A stretch of DNA of 64,000 bases from Phocoena phocoena (taxonomy: Eukaryota > Chordata > Mammalia > Artiodactyla > Phocoenidae): assembly GCF_963924675.1 (NCBI RefSeq), contig NC_089222.1, positions 1,302,001 to 1,366,000 of the forward strand. Reading direction: 5' to 3'. Below, piece after piece: positions 23,540 through 35,706 of this stretch; position 1 is the stretch's first letter; each line of letters opens with the position of its first letter. Both the position numbers and the translations under genes were made by a program. Below the pieces are notes generated by a model. The model was not told the origin of the DNA. It worked only from the letters and a program-made list of their open reading frames with translations, and ran no database searches.

Positions 23540-24560
23540 ATGTCAGGACAGTCAGTGAAGCCACTGAGGATATACCTCCAGTAGTTCCTAAATCCTACAC
23601 CCTGCTGGTCATTCTACCAACCACCAGGACTTGGTATTCTGTATTAGTCTTCACTGATGCCTTCTTTTGTATTCCATTAGTCCCAGAGTCACAAGAAATT
23701 TTGGCTTGTGAGTGACAGGACTCAACATACAACTAAAACAATACTTCCAGGCTGTCTTGCCCCAAGGGTTCAAAAATTCCCACACCATCTTTGGGGAAAG
23801 CTCAGCTAAAGACCTAAAAGTTCTACCTCTGGAAAAGGAAACACTCCTTCAATATTCAGACGACATTCTGATCGCCAGCCCTACTAAGGAGGCCTCAGAA
23901 CTACCAAGCCAATAAAGGATAGAAGTTGTCCACGAAAAAGCTCAAGTATCACAGACTACGGTGACCTGCCTGGGCTTCATTCTCACAGAAGGTCGGAGAA
24001 GCCCATCCCAGGAAAGGGAAGAAACAATTTACAGCCTTACCCCTTTCTGAAACTAGAAGACAGCTTAGGGGTTCCTGGGGAAGCCAGGGTTTCCTGCCTC
24101 TGGATCCCTAACTACAGTCTACTAGCTGGGCCTCTATATGAAACACTGAAAGGAAAAGATGATGATCCTTTTGAATAGAATCCAGAAGTGGCCTTTCAAG
24201 AATGGAAAGAGCAGTCAATTCAGACCCTTGCCCTGGAACTCCCTAATTTAGCTAAACCCTTTGACCTTTACATTCCTGGTGAAAGGTGAATCGCCATTGG
24301 AGTATTAGTGCAAAAACTGGGACCACTTGAAATGGAACAATGCAAGAATGCCATCCAGGTAGGATAAACTATGGTCACCAAGGGGCTTGGCCCACCGCCA
24401 CATCTGGCCAAGATACTGGTGGTATCTGAAAACCTGGAAATCAGCAGCCCAAAAGGCCACCTCCCTTCTAAGGGAAACGGACCCCACGTGGTGATCCTAA
24501 CCCCCAACCATGCCCTGAAGTTGCAGGGTTTGCTCCGTGGGCACACTGACCTCGATTGAG
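23540..24560 (+). pseudogene. pol: Endogenous retrovirus pol remnant (class I, gamma-type)
   Basis: A reverse transcriptase relic in broken frames. At 23641 a frame reads FTDAFF, the palm aspartate region, and ends at a TGA at 23707-23709. In another frame, 23712-23915 shows LPQGFKNS (codons 16-23) and LLQYSDDILIA, with the catalytic box YSDD at 23853-23864 where gammaretroviruses normally have YVDD. Connection and RNase H-like stretches follow to about 24,560 (GVLVQKLGP at about 24,300) with several stops. Frame changes and stops show it is dead. No gag or env was recognised. Confidence 0.8.
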
Positions 24561-25400
24561 GAGGCCCTCCAACTCCAACCTCCAGAGAGATAACCGGGGG
24601 CAACGGGGCACCATGACGACCCGTGTGACCATCACTTGACCTGGAGTTTCTCTCATAAAACAACAAGAGTGTGTCCCAAAAGAGTAGACTACTGCTTGCA
24701 GTACTTACTGTACCAAGAGGGGAGCTAATAATCTTGGCGGGGGAACCGTATATCATGCTGTCACCATAGAAAAGCCTACAGACACCCTGATGATGGTGGC
24801 CAATAAGACCGGCTGGACTCCTGTTTACTTCCAAAGGCTCTTGACTCAGTGACCATCATGATCCTTCATCACCACTGACCCTGGACTGTCTGGGAGCTGA
24901 GCGGGCAGGATCCTGACACCTGGTGCTGTTTTTACGTTAATTCAGGGGCCTAATGGAAGAAAGCGCAGACTGTTGGTCAGAGCATCTAGGCTGGCAGAAA
25001 CGGTCAGTCAGAGCATCTAGGCTGGCAGAAACGGTCAGCCTAAGGAGGCCGAACAAATGTGGGGCGGAGTGAAACTGGACCTCACAGCGCCACTGCACAT
25101 CTCCTTTCTGGACCCTTAAAGGTCATTAGAATCTATAACACTTCCAATACTGGTGCTCAGGTGGACGAGCAGGGAGGCAGGAGGCCTGGGGACAATCAAC
25201 GTCACCTGGAGGCTGCTGGGGAGAAGTTCTGACCCTCGCCCACGGGTATGAAGCCTCCTAACTCAGCACTCAGCAGTTACAGAAGAAGGGTCTGCACCCG
25301 CAGCACTCCAAGAATGAGGAAAGGGACAAAAGGCAGAAGAGAAGTTTGTCCCAGGCAAAGCCCCTTAAAAATGCCTGGGAGATAAAAATAGAATCTGGGC
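24561..25400 (+). other. Probable retroviral 3' remnant, unassigned
   Basis: Continues from the pol relic with no frame I can name. A 31-bp direct duplication lies at about 24,977-25,038 (GAGCATCTAGGCTGGCAGAA twice). The minus-strand frame at 24268-24834 runs against pol and is taken as chance. Confidence 0.4.
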
Positions 25401-25806
25401 AATAAAATAAAGTCTAACCATTTATATCCTTTGTGTTTGTCTAATTTCAGGTGCTCCTAGTGTCCCGCATACAGAGGTTCCACACCCGGCACTTCAGACC
25501 AGATTTCCTAGAGCAGAATGGCTCGATGACACTTCAGCTCCTGGGGCCCAGTTCAGACTCCGTGACATAGAGCCTGAGCTGCAGCCAACCAGGTCCTCGA
25601 GAGCTCAGCCCCCTCCCTCCCAGTGACTCTGACAGGATCTCTACACAGCAGCCCAGCCCACAGCCCACAGGGTAGCACCTCTCCATTCTCTGATCAAAAT
25701 ATAAAGTTTCCTTTGCTTTTGAACCAAACTCAGTCTCGATCTATTGGCTCCAATGACACTGGGCAGGGGGACACTTGTTGGCGTCCACTCTGGAGGATCA
25801 GTAACA
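25401..25806 (+). mobile_element. LTR-like end of the endogenous retrovirus
   Basis: AATAAA at 25401, then AATATAAAGTTTCCTTTGC at about 25,700 and a U5-like stretch (CTCAGTCTCGATCTATTGGC ... GGGCAGGGGGACAC) are typical of R-U5 in class I elements. The 3' border near 25,806 (AGTAACA) is a guess and the 5' border is not visible. Confidence 0.5.
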
Positions 25807-26121
25807 GAAATTGAGAACATTGTAACTTCAATGAACAGATGTGTGAGCCAAACTGTAATTAACATAGAACAGTGTATAAGGCTCGGGTAAAATAAGATGT
25901 TTCTAACACTTCCATTTGATATTTCCATCACTTTCTTATAAGCAAGTTCAGTGAAAAGGTTTGTCTTCTTTGTCAGGTCAATATTAGAGAAACAAAGTGA
26001 TTTCTTTCCAAGGATGTACATCTAATAATCTTGGTTAAAGCTTCAATCTTGTTTTAAATGCTTTTGCATTGAAAATGATACCTCTCTTTCAGCTCCCCCA
26101 TTTCTGAGAAGCATAAAATCT
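25807..26121. other. AT-rich sequence, nothing recognised
   Basis: About 315 bp between the LTR-like end and the next L1-derived block. No frame, hairpin or repeat is evident. It may be single-copy DNA. Confidence 0.4.
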
Positions 26122-26310
26122 TATAATTTATTATTACCAAAGGGAAATGGTAGGAGGAGGGATAAATTAACAGTTTGGGATTAACACATACACACTGCTA
26201 TGTATGAAATCATCAGCAAGGAACTACTGTATAGCACAGGGAACTACACTCAATATTTTGCAATAACCTATAAGGGGAAATGATCTGAAAAAGAATAGAT
26301 ATTTTTATTG
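26122..26310 (+). mobile_element. L1 3' UTR block, less decayed than in the monomers
   Basis: ATTACCAAAGGGAAATGG, GGGATAAATTA, GGGATTAACACATACACACT, CTACTGTATAGCACAGGG and TGCAATAACCTATAAGGGG are near-canonical artiodactyl L1 3' UTR blocks. They line up in order with offsets about 800-970 of the satellite monomer, and diverged monomer sequence follows, so this is most simply the L1 part of an old monomer rather than a separate insertion. Confidence 0.75.
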
Positions 26311-26985
26311 ACATCATCCATCAATGACAGTAAAAATGGAATCTAAGGGAAGACAGTGGTGAGTGCTTCTGACCCTGAAGACTTCAATCATCTAAAGTTT
26401 GGACTCTGCCTACTTCCCAAGGCCCTTAATGAACATATGTGTAGCCGTAGCTTAAAAAATTCCCCAGTTTGGGTTGCGGAGAGACACTGATATTTAAAAT
26501 CCCCTGGAGTTCTCCTCACATGAATGGGACCCTTCCTACACCTAAAACATGCCTGTCACACCCAGAGGATGGTATACCGTCTGATCGGGAAAAGTTTGGA
26601 AAAGACATCTCATCTCCTCATCTCTTGGTGCTAGGGTTCACCACTCCAGCGTCTTTACTAACAGTCTCCCCACTTGGAGATGTCAGCACTGTCAACATCC
26701 TGTTGCATACAGTTTGGAATTTGTCCAGAGGATGAAGCAGAAGGAGGAGGAACAATGAGAGACAAGTCCTAGGTGTTCGGACAGGCACATGCCACTCTAA
26801 TTTCCAATCAGGAAGACGAATTGACCAAAGGCTAGGGTTGCCCATGGAAACAGAATAGGGCTTGAGGAATCCTGATGCTTTGTGGCCAGTTCCCATAAAC
26901 ACAAGTTGGAAAATGGAACTCAGGGGCACTAAAATTCACGAAACTGCAGAATTGAAAATATCTATCACTGAAAAATGTCTTGAGG
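26311..26985 (+). repeat. Highly diverged satellite, 3' part of a monomer
   Basis: From about 26,535 it follows the monomer block by block (CTAAAACATGCCTG, CCCAGAGGATGG, GGTTCACCACTCCAG, CTTTACTAACAGTCTCCCC, CAGGAAGACGAATTGACC), spaced almost exactly as in canonical copies. About 90 bp is missing between the L1 end and here. 26,311-26,530 is only weakly similar. Confidence 0.8.
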
Positions 26986-28719
26986 AAAGTCAGAGAAAAG
27001 GACTTGTAAGCAACGGAGAATGGCAGGAAAGGGATTGGAAGAGGTAGAAAGGACTCGCCATTAAGCACAAGAAAAGGGGCTGAACATTGCCAACATTGCA
27101 GTTGGCCAAAAAGGGTGTATGCGTCTTTTTCTATATATATTCAAGAAAAGGGCATACACTTTTATAGCCAACCAAACAGGTGGGCACTGGAAATCAATAC
27201 TACAAAACATATCACTTTGCATCATTCAGAAGAGCCGTCCTCATAAAGTGTAAACACCAGAAATGCAGGACAGGGCAAGGAGAAAAGGGAGCCCTGTGAG
27301 TCTTATAGTGGAAATGTATATTGCCAATGGTCACTCTGGATAAGTCTATTGTGTTTACTAAAGCATCTAAAAAATGAGCTACCGAGCACAGGGCACTTGC
27401 ACTCATGGACGTATATCTTGGGAAAAACAAAAATCGAGAGGACACAGGCACCCCAATGTTTACCACCTCTCTGTTTAAAAGATCCTCGACTAGGATATAA
27501 CTTAAATGTATCTGCAGAGAAAAAACGGACAGAGATGTGGTGCTTATGTAGAGTGGAATATTACTCAGCCTGGAAATCAATGAAATACGGCCAGTTATAA
27601 CAACTCCAGAGGAGTTACGTGTGATCATTCGAAGTCACATAATTCAAAAAGAAAAAGACATAAGATATCACTAATACATGGAATGTTAACATGGCTACAC
27701 ATGAACTGAATTACAAAAGAGAAGAGGGTTTCAAATTAAGAAAACCAACTTATGCTTCCTTAAGGGGAAATGTGAGTTGGGGTGCTGCATAAAACCAGAG
27801 ATTGAAATTAGCACAGATACCGTTCCATAAGCCAAATATGTAATAGTCAAGACCTACTCCTTGCTCAACGAAATGGACTCAACACGACATATTCAATGCC
27901 TAAGAATATACCGGATTACTAAGAATCTTAAAACCCATGGACTTATATGTCTCCGTAAGAGAATCAAGCGCGTGTACAGCGGCATAAACGAAGCTGTGAA
28001 AATCCGATAAATCCCATTATTAAAATAAATTTCAAAAACAAAACACAATGACAGTGAAATAGGTAGGAATTCTTAAATAATTCACTCAGGGCATGTGATG
28101 CAACCTGGATTTACCACATCTACACCCAGAGCTGGTTGAGACATAAGGCTGGACACTTCAGGCTGATAGCATTGGTGAGTTTTGGTGAACAAATGCAGAT
28201 CCTTTGAAGTCATACTGCATGGTACCCATTCCAAGGGTCCCAACTCTCCAGGTTAAAGGGATTATTTCTTCAGCTAAAACATGCGTGGGAAACGCCGAGT
28301 ATGGTCCACCGTGTGATTAGAAAACGATTTAAAATGCATCTCAGTTTTCGTATCCTGGTCCTCGGGTTCACCATTCCAGATGCTTTACTAACACTCTCCC
28401 CGTTTGGAGAGTCAGTGCCTTTAACCTCCTGTTTGGCACAGCTTGCAATTTCTGTGCAAGATGAACAGGAATAGGGAGAACCAATGAGAGACTAGCTATA
28501 GGTGTCTGCACGGGCAAATGTAAGGCTCATTTCCCACCAGGAAGAGGAATTAACCAAAGGCTCAGCATGCCCTGCCGGAAACAGATTAGGGCCTGAAGCA
28601 ATCCTGCGGTTTTGTGCCCAGCTCACAAGAAAGCGAGTTGAAGAAAGGAGCTCAGAGGCACTGTAATTCACAAACCTGCAGAGTTATAAATGACAGCTAT
28701 CCTCCAAAAATATATTGAA
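26986..28719 (+). repeat. Edge monomer, diverged left third and canonical right part
   Basis: About 1,734 bp in monomer phase. Up to about 27,650 similarity to the array is low, although the palindrome (27102-27171, imperfect) and the L1 ORF2 end (AGAGATGTGG, GGAATATTACTCAGCC, AAAGAAAAAGACATAAGATA) are clear and more L1-like than in the arrays. From about 27,660 the copy is close to the array consensus. Confidence 0.88.
27102..27171. repeat. Ancestral-type palindrome
   Basis: About 70 bp, imperfect. T at 27116 and A at 27158 form a pair where array monomers have C and G. The inverted repeat therefore predates the homogenised arrays. Confidence 0.75.
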
Positions 28720-30466
28720 GTAAGCCTGCAAAGGGGACTTGAAAGCGGGGCAGAATTTCAGGAAAACGATTGCAGGGGGTAGACTGGAATTGCCCAGAAA
28801 GCATAGGAAAAGAGGCAGAACGTCGACAATGGTGCACTTGGCCAAAAAGTGCGTATGCATTTTTGCCTGAATATATTCAGGAAAAAACGCATATGCTCTT
28901 TTTCGCAAACTAAGCAAGCCTGTAAAGGAAATCTGCACTACAATGAAGTCTAACTGCCCCCTGGGCAAAAGGGCCATCTGAAAAAAGTGTAAAATCCAGA
29001 AAGGTAGGACAGGATATGGAGAACAGGGAGCCTTGTTATGCTGATTGGCAGGATGTAAATTGTGAACAGCCACCCTGGAGAAGTGTATGGTGTTTCCTGA
29101 AACACGTAAGAAATAAAGCAACACAGCCTATGGCAATTGCACTTATGGTCCTATTGCTTAGGGAAATTAAAATCAAAAACAAAGAGCCACCCCAAAGTTT
29201 GGGACGGCTGTGTTCCCTAGAAGCTCGTCTACAGTACCAGGTAAATATCCCAGAGAGCAAAAAATGGATAAAGAAGTTGTGGCACGTACATGCAATGCAG
29301 TATCACTCAGCAATGAAATCTGTGTCATCACGCCCGTAGCGGCATAGTCAGTGGATGCAGGTACGGTGATTCTACGTGAACTACGTCACACAGAAAAAGA
29401 AACATCATAAGATATCACTAACACACGGAATGTAAACTTGACTACACATGAACTGAATTACAAAACAGAACAGGGTCTGAAATTTAGAAAACCAACTAGT
29501 GCTTGCTTATGGGGAAAGGTGCCTTGGGGTGCTGCATAAAACCAGAGACTGAAATTAGCACAGATAACATTCCATAAGCCAAATATGTAATAGACAAGAC
29601 CTACTCCTTGCTCAACGAAATGGACTCAACACCACATATTCAACGCCTAGAAATATACCTGACTAGGAAGAATCTTAAAACCCATGGATGTATATGTCTC
29701 CGTAAGAGAATCAAGCGTGTGTACAGCAGCATAAACGCAGCAGTGAAAATCCGATAAATCCCATTATCAAAATAAATTTCAAAAACAAAACACAAAGACA
29801 GTGAAATAGAGAGCAATTCTTAAATAATTCACTCAGGGCATGTGATGCAACCGGGATTTAACAGATCTACACCCAGAGCTGGTTGAGACATAAGGCTGGA
29901 CACTTCAGGCTGATAGCATTGGTGAGTTTCGTTGAGCAAATGCAGACCCTTTGAAGTCATACTGCATGGTACTCATTCCATGGGTCCCAACTCTCCAGGT
30001 TCAAGGGATTCTTCATCCAGCTAAAACATGCATGGGAAACCCAGAGTATGGTCCACCGTGTGATTGGGAAACGATTTAAAATGCATCTCAGTTTTCGTAT
30101 CCTGGTCCTCGGGTTCACCATTCCAGATGCTTTACTAACACTCTCCCCGCCTCGAGAGTCAGTGCCTTTAACCTCCTCTTTGGCACAGCTTGCAATTTCT
30201 GTGCAAGATGAACAGGAATAGGGAGAACCAATGAGAGACTAGCTGTAGGTGTCTGCACGGGCAAATGTAACGCTCATTTCCCACCAGGAAGAGGAATTAA
30301 CCGAAGGCTCATTGTGCCCTGCCGGAAACAGATTAGGGCCTGTAGCAATCCTGCGGTTTTGTGCCCAGCTCACAAGAAAGCGAGTTGAAGAAAGGAGCTC
30401 AGGGGCACTGTAATTCACAAACCTGCAGAGTTATAAATGACAGCTATTCTCCAAAAGTATATTGAA
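28720..30466 (+). repeat. Satellite monomer (subfamily B)
   Basis: GCAATTGCAC plus CTATTGCTTAGGG, open L1 frame. Palindrome 28838-28909 has several mismatches on both arms. The TGTGAACAGCCACC variant is shared with the monomers at 51437 and 53184. Confidence 0.92.
29016..29339 (+). pseudogene. L1 ORF2 C-terminal remnant, type B
   Basis: 107 codons from MENREPCYADWQDVNCEQPPW to SSRP. PPWRSVWCFLKHVRNK and WIKKLWHVHAMQYHSAMKS mark the L1 homology. The final TAG lies in CCCGTAGCGG. The frame is inherited from L1; no sign of expression. Confidence 0.75.
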
Positions 30467-32213
30467 GTAAGCCTGCGAAGGGGACTTGAAAGCGGGGCAG
30501 AATTTCAGGAAAACGATTGCAGGGGGTAGACTTGAATTGCCCTGAAAGCATAGGAAAAGAGGCAGAACGTCAACAATGATGCACTTGGCCAAAAAGTGCG
30601 TATGCGTTTTTTCCTGAATATATTCAGGAAAAAACGCATACGCCCTTTTTGGCCAACCAAGCAAGCTTGTAAATGAAATCTACACTACAATGAAGTCTCA
30701 CTGCCCCCCGGGCAAAAGGGCCATCTGAAAAAAGTGTAAAATCCAGAAAGGTAGGACAGGATATGGAGAACAGGGAGCCTTATTATGCTGATTGGCAGGA
30801 TGTAAATTGCCAACAGCCACCCTGGAGAAGTGTATGGTGTTTCCTGAAACACGTAAGAAATAAAGCAACACAGCCTATGGCAATTGCACTTATGGTCCTA
30901 TTGCTTAGGGAAATTAAAATCAAAAACAGAGAGCCACGCCAAAGTTTGGGACGGCTGTGTTCCCAAGAAGCTCATCTACTGTACCAGGTAAATAGCCCAG
31001 AAAGCAAAAAATGGATAAAGAATTTGTGGCACGTAAGTGCAATTCAGTATCACTCAGCAATGAAATCTGTGTCATCAGGCCCGTAGCGGCATAGTGAGTG
31101 GATGCAGGTACGGTGATTCTACGTGAACTACGTCACACCGAAAAAGAAACATCATAAGATATCACTAATACACGGAATGTAAACTTGACTACACATGAAC
31201 TGAATTACAAAACAGAACAGGGTCTCAAATTTAGAAAACCAACTAGGGCTTGCTTATGGGGAAAGGTGCCTTGGGGTGCTGCATAAAACAAGAGACTGAA
31301 ATTAGCACAGATAACTTTCCATAAGCCAAATATGTAATAGACAAGACCTACTCCTTGCTCAACGAAATGGACCCAACACCACATATTCAACGCCTAGGAA
31401 TATACCTGACTAGGAAGAATCTTAAAACCCATGGATATATATGTCTCCGTAAGAGAAACAAGCGTGTGTACTGCGGCCGAAATGCAGCAGTGAAAATCCG
31501 ATAAATCCCATAATCAAAATAAATTTCGAAAACAAAACACAAAGACAGTGAAATAGAGAGCAATTCTTAAATAATTCACTCAGGGCATGTGATGCAACCG
31601 GGATTGACCGCATCTACACCCAGAGCTGGTTGAGACATAAGGCTGGACACTTCAGGCTGATAGCATTGGTGAGTTTCGGTGAGCAAATGCAGACCCTATG
31701 AAGTCATACTGCATGGTACCCATTCCATGGGTCCCAACTCTCCCGGTTCAAGGGATTCTTCCTCCAGCTAAAACATGCATGGAAATCCCAGAGTATCGTC
31801 CACCGTGTGATTGGGAAACGATTTAAAATGCATCTCAGTTTTCGTATCCTGGTCCTCGGGTTCACCATTCCAGATGCTTTACTAACACTCTCCCCGCTTG
31901 GAGAGTCAGTGCCTTTAACCTCCTCTTTGGCACAGCTTGCAATTTCTGTGCAAGATGAACAGGAATAGGGAGAACCAATGAGAGACTAGCTGTAGGTGTC
32001 TGCACAGGCAAATGTAACACGCATTGCCCACCAGGAAGAGGAATTAAACAAAGGCTCAGTGTGCCGTGTTGGAAACAGATTAGGGCCTGAAGCAATCCTG
32101 CGGTTTTGTGCCCAGCTCACAAGAAAGCGAGTTGAAGAAAGGAGCTCAGGGGCACTGTAATTCACAAACCTGCAGAGTTATAAATGACAGCTATCCTCCA
32201 AAAATATATTGAA
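30467..32213 (+). repeat. Satellite monomer (subfamily B)
   Basis: Palindrome 30585-30656 has a single mismatch (AAGTGCG on the left). AAGAATTTGTGGC, AAAACAAGAGACTG and TACTGCGGCCGAAATGC are shared with the monomer at 35707, exactly 5,240 bp away, but not with the two between. Confidence 0.92.
30763..31086 (+). pseudogene. L1 ORF2 C-terminal remnant, type B
   Basis: 107 codons, open. Differs from the 29016 copy in a few residues (REPRQ, LLYQVNSPE, WIKNLWHVSAIQYHSA), with no bias towards silent changes that I can see by eye. Confidence 0.75.
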
Positions 32214-33959
32214 GTAAGCCTGCGAAGGGGACTTGAAAGCGGGGCAGAATTTCAGGAAAACGATTGCAGGGGGTAGACTGGAATTGCCCTGAAAGCATAG
32301 GAAAAGAGGCAGAACGTCAACAATGATGCACTTGGCCAAAAAGGGCGTATGCGTTTTTTCGTGAATATATTCAGGGAAAAGCGCATACGCCCTTTTTGGC
32401 CAACCAAGGCAGCCTGTAAAGGAAATCTGCACTACAATGAAGTCTCACTGCCCCCCGGGCAAAAGGGCCATCTGAAAAAAGTGTAAAATCCAGAAAGGTA
32501 GGACAGGATATGGAGAACAGGGAGCTTGTTATGCTGATTGGCAGGATGTAAATTCCCAGCAGCCACCCTGGAGAAGTGTATGGTGTTTCCTGAAACACGT
32601 AAGAAACAAAGCAACACAGCCTATGGCACTTCCACTTATGGTCCTATAGCTTACGGAAATTAAAATCAAAAACAGACAGCCACCCTGATATTTGGGACGG
32701 CTGTGTTCACAAGAAGCTCGTCTACAGTATCAGGTAAATATCCCAGAAAGCAAAAAATGGATAAAGAAGTTGTGGCACGTACGTACAATGCAATATCACT
32801 CAGCAATGAAATCTGTGTCATCAGGCCCGTAGCGGCATAGTGAGTGGATGAAGGTACGGTGATTCTACGTGAACTACGTCACACAGAAAAAGAAACATCA
32901 TAAGATATCACTAATACACGGAATGTAAACTTGACTACACATGAACTGAATTACAAAACAGAACAGGGTCTCAAATTTAGAAAACCAACTAGTGCTTCCT
33001 TATGGGGTAAGGTGCCTTGGGGTGCTGCATAAAAGCAGAGACTGAAATTAGCACAGATAACATTCCATAAGCCAAATATGTAATAGACAAGACCTACTCC
33101 TTGCTCAACGAAATGGACCCAACACCACATATTCAACGCCTAGGAATATACCTGACTAGGAAGAATCTTAAAACCCATGGTTATATATGTCTCCGTAAGA
33201 GAACCAAGCATGTGTACAGCGGCCGAAACGCAGCAGTGAAAATCCAATAAATCCCATCATCAAAATAAATTTCGAAAACAAAACACAAAGACAGTGAAAT
33301 AGAGAGCAATTCTTAAATAATTCACTCAGGGCATGTGATGCAACCGGGATTGACCACATCTACACCCAGAGCTGGTTGAGACATAAGGCTGGACACTTCA
33401 GGCTGATAGCATTGGTGAGTTTCGGTGAGCAAATGCAGACCCTTTGAAGTCATACTGCATGGTACTCATTCCATGGTTCCCAACTCTCCAGGTTCAAGGG
33501 ATTCTTCCTCCAGCTAAAACATGCGTGGGAAACCCAGAGTATCATCCACCGTGTGATTGTGAAACGATTTAAAATGCATCTCAGTTTTCGTATCCTGGTC
33601 CTCGGGTTCACCATTCCAGATGATTTCCTTACACTCTCCCCGCTTGGAGAGTCAGTGCCTTTAACCTCCTGTTTGGCACAGCTTGCAATTTCTGTGCAAG
33701 TTGAACAGGAATAGGGAGAACCAATGAGAGACTAGCTGTAGAAGTCTGCACGGGCAAATGTAACACTCATTGCCCACCAGGAAGAGTAATTAAACAAAGG
33801 CTCAGTGTGCCCTGCTGGAAACAGATTAGGGCCTGAAGCAATCCTGCGGTTTTGTGCCCACCTCACAAGAAAGCGAGTTGAAGAAAGGAGCTCAGGGGCA
33901 CTGTAATTCACAAACCTGCAGAGTTATAAATGACAGCTATCCTCCAAAAATATATTGAA
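32214..33959 (+). repeat. Satellite monomer (subfamily A)
   Basis: Palindrome 32332-32403 has changes in both arms (TTCGTGAATA, GGGAAAAGCGC). Shares GGGAGCTTGTTATG (a one-base loss), CCAAGGCAGCC and CATGGTTATATATG with the next monomer, so the pair is a recent tandem copy. Confidence 0.92.
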
Positions 33960-35706
33960 GTAAGCCTGCAAAGGGAACTTGAAAGCGGGGCAGAATTTCA
34001 GGAAAACGATTGCAGGGGTAGACTGGAATTGCCCTGAAAGCATAGGAAAGGAGGCAGAACGTCAACAATGATGCACTTGGCCAAAAAGGGCATATGCGTT
34101 TTTTCCTGAATATATTCAGGGAAAAGCGCATACGCCCTTTTTGGCCAACCAAGGCAGCCTGTAAAGGAAATCTGCACTACAATGAAGTCTCACTGCCCCC
34201 CGGGCAAAAGGGCCATCTGAAAAAAGTGTAAAATCCAGAAAGGTAGGACAGGATATGGAGAACAGGGAGCTTGTTATGCTGATTGGCAGGATGTAAATTG
34301 CCAGCAGCCACCCTGGAGAAGTGTATGGTGTTTCCTGAAACACGTAAGAAACAAAGCAACACAGCCTATGGCACTTCCACTTATGGTCCTATAGCTTACG
34401 GAAATTAAAATCAAAAACAGACAGCCACCCTGATATTTGGGACGGCTGTGTTCACAAGAAGCTCGTCTACAGTATCAGGTAAATATCCCAGAAAGCAAAA
34501 AATGGATAAAGAAGTTGTGGCACGTACGTACAATGCAATATCACTCAGCAATGAAATCTGTGTCATCAGTCCCGTAGCGGCATAGTGAGTGGATGCAGGT
34601 ACGGTGATTCTACGTGAACTACGTCACACAGAAAAAGAAACATCATAAGATATCACTAATACACGGAATGTAAACTTGACTACACATGAACTGAATTACA
34701 AAACAGAACAGGGTCTCAAATTTAGAAAACCAACTAGTGCTTCCTTAATGGGAAAGGTGCCTCGGGGTGCTGCATAAAAGCAGAGACTGAAATTAGCACA
34801 CATAACATTCCATAAGCCAAATATGTAATAGACAAGACCTACTCCTTTCTCAACGAATGGACCCAACACCACATATTCAACGCCTAGGAATATACCTGAC
34901 TAGGAAGAATCTTAAAACCCATGGTTATATATGTCTCCGTAAGAGAACCAAGCATGTGTACAGCGGCCGAAACGCAGCAGTGAAAATCCAATAAATCCCA
35001 TTATCAAAATAAATTTCGAAAACAAAACACAAAGACAGTGAAATAGAGAGCAATTCTTAAATAATTCACTCAGGGCATGTGATGCAACCGGGATTGACCA
35101 CATCTACACCCAGAGCTGATTGAGACATAAGGCTGGACACTTCAGGCTGATAGCATTGGTGAGTTTCGGTGAGCAAATGCAGACCCTTTGATGTCATACT
35201 GCATGGTACTCATTCCATGGGTCCCAACTCTCCAGGTTCAAGGGATTCTTCCTCCAGCTAAAACATGCGTGGGAAACCCAGAGTATCATCCACCGTGTGA
35301 TTGTGAAACGATTTAAAATGCATCTCAGTTTTCGTATCCTGGTCCTCGGGTTCACCATTCCAGATGATTCTTCACTTACACTCTCCCCGCTTGGAGAGTC
35401 AGTGCCTTTAACCTCCTGTTTGGCACAGCTTGCAATTTCTGTGCAAGATGAACAGGAATAGGGAGAACCAATGAGAGACTAGCTGTAGGTGTCTGCACGG
35501 GCAAATGTAAAGCTCATTGCCAACCAGGAAGAGGAATTAAACAAAGGCTAAGTGTGCCCTGCTGGAAAGAGATTAGGGCCTGAAGCAATCCTGCGGTTTT
35601 GTGCCCAGCTCACAAGAAAACGAGTTGAAGAAAGGAGCTCAGGGGCACTGTAATTCACAAACCTGCAGAGTTATAAATGACAGCTATCTTCCAAAAGTAT
35701 ATTGAA
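33960..35706 (+). repeat. Satellite monomer (subfamily A)
   Basis: Near-copy of the preceding monomer. Palindrome 34077-34148 has an unpaired G-to-A on the left arm (GGGCATATGCG) facing CGCATACGCCC. Confidence 0.92.

Noticed and set aside
23004..23564. 186-codon minus-strand frame
   Set aside because: It is open mainly because of the three-copy GC-rich tandem repeat; no domain is recognisable and it borders a dead retrovirus.
24268..24834. 188-codon minus-strand frame
   Set aside because: Antisense to the retroviral pol relic; no recognisable protein.
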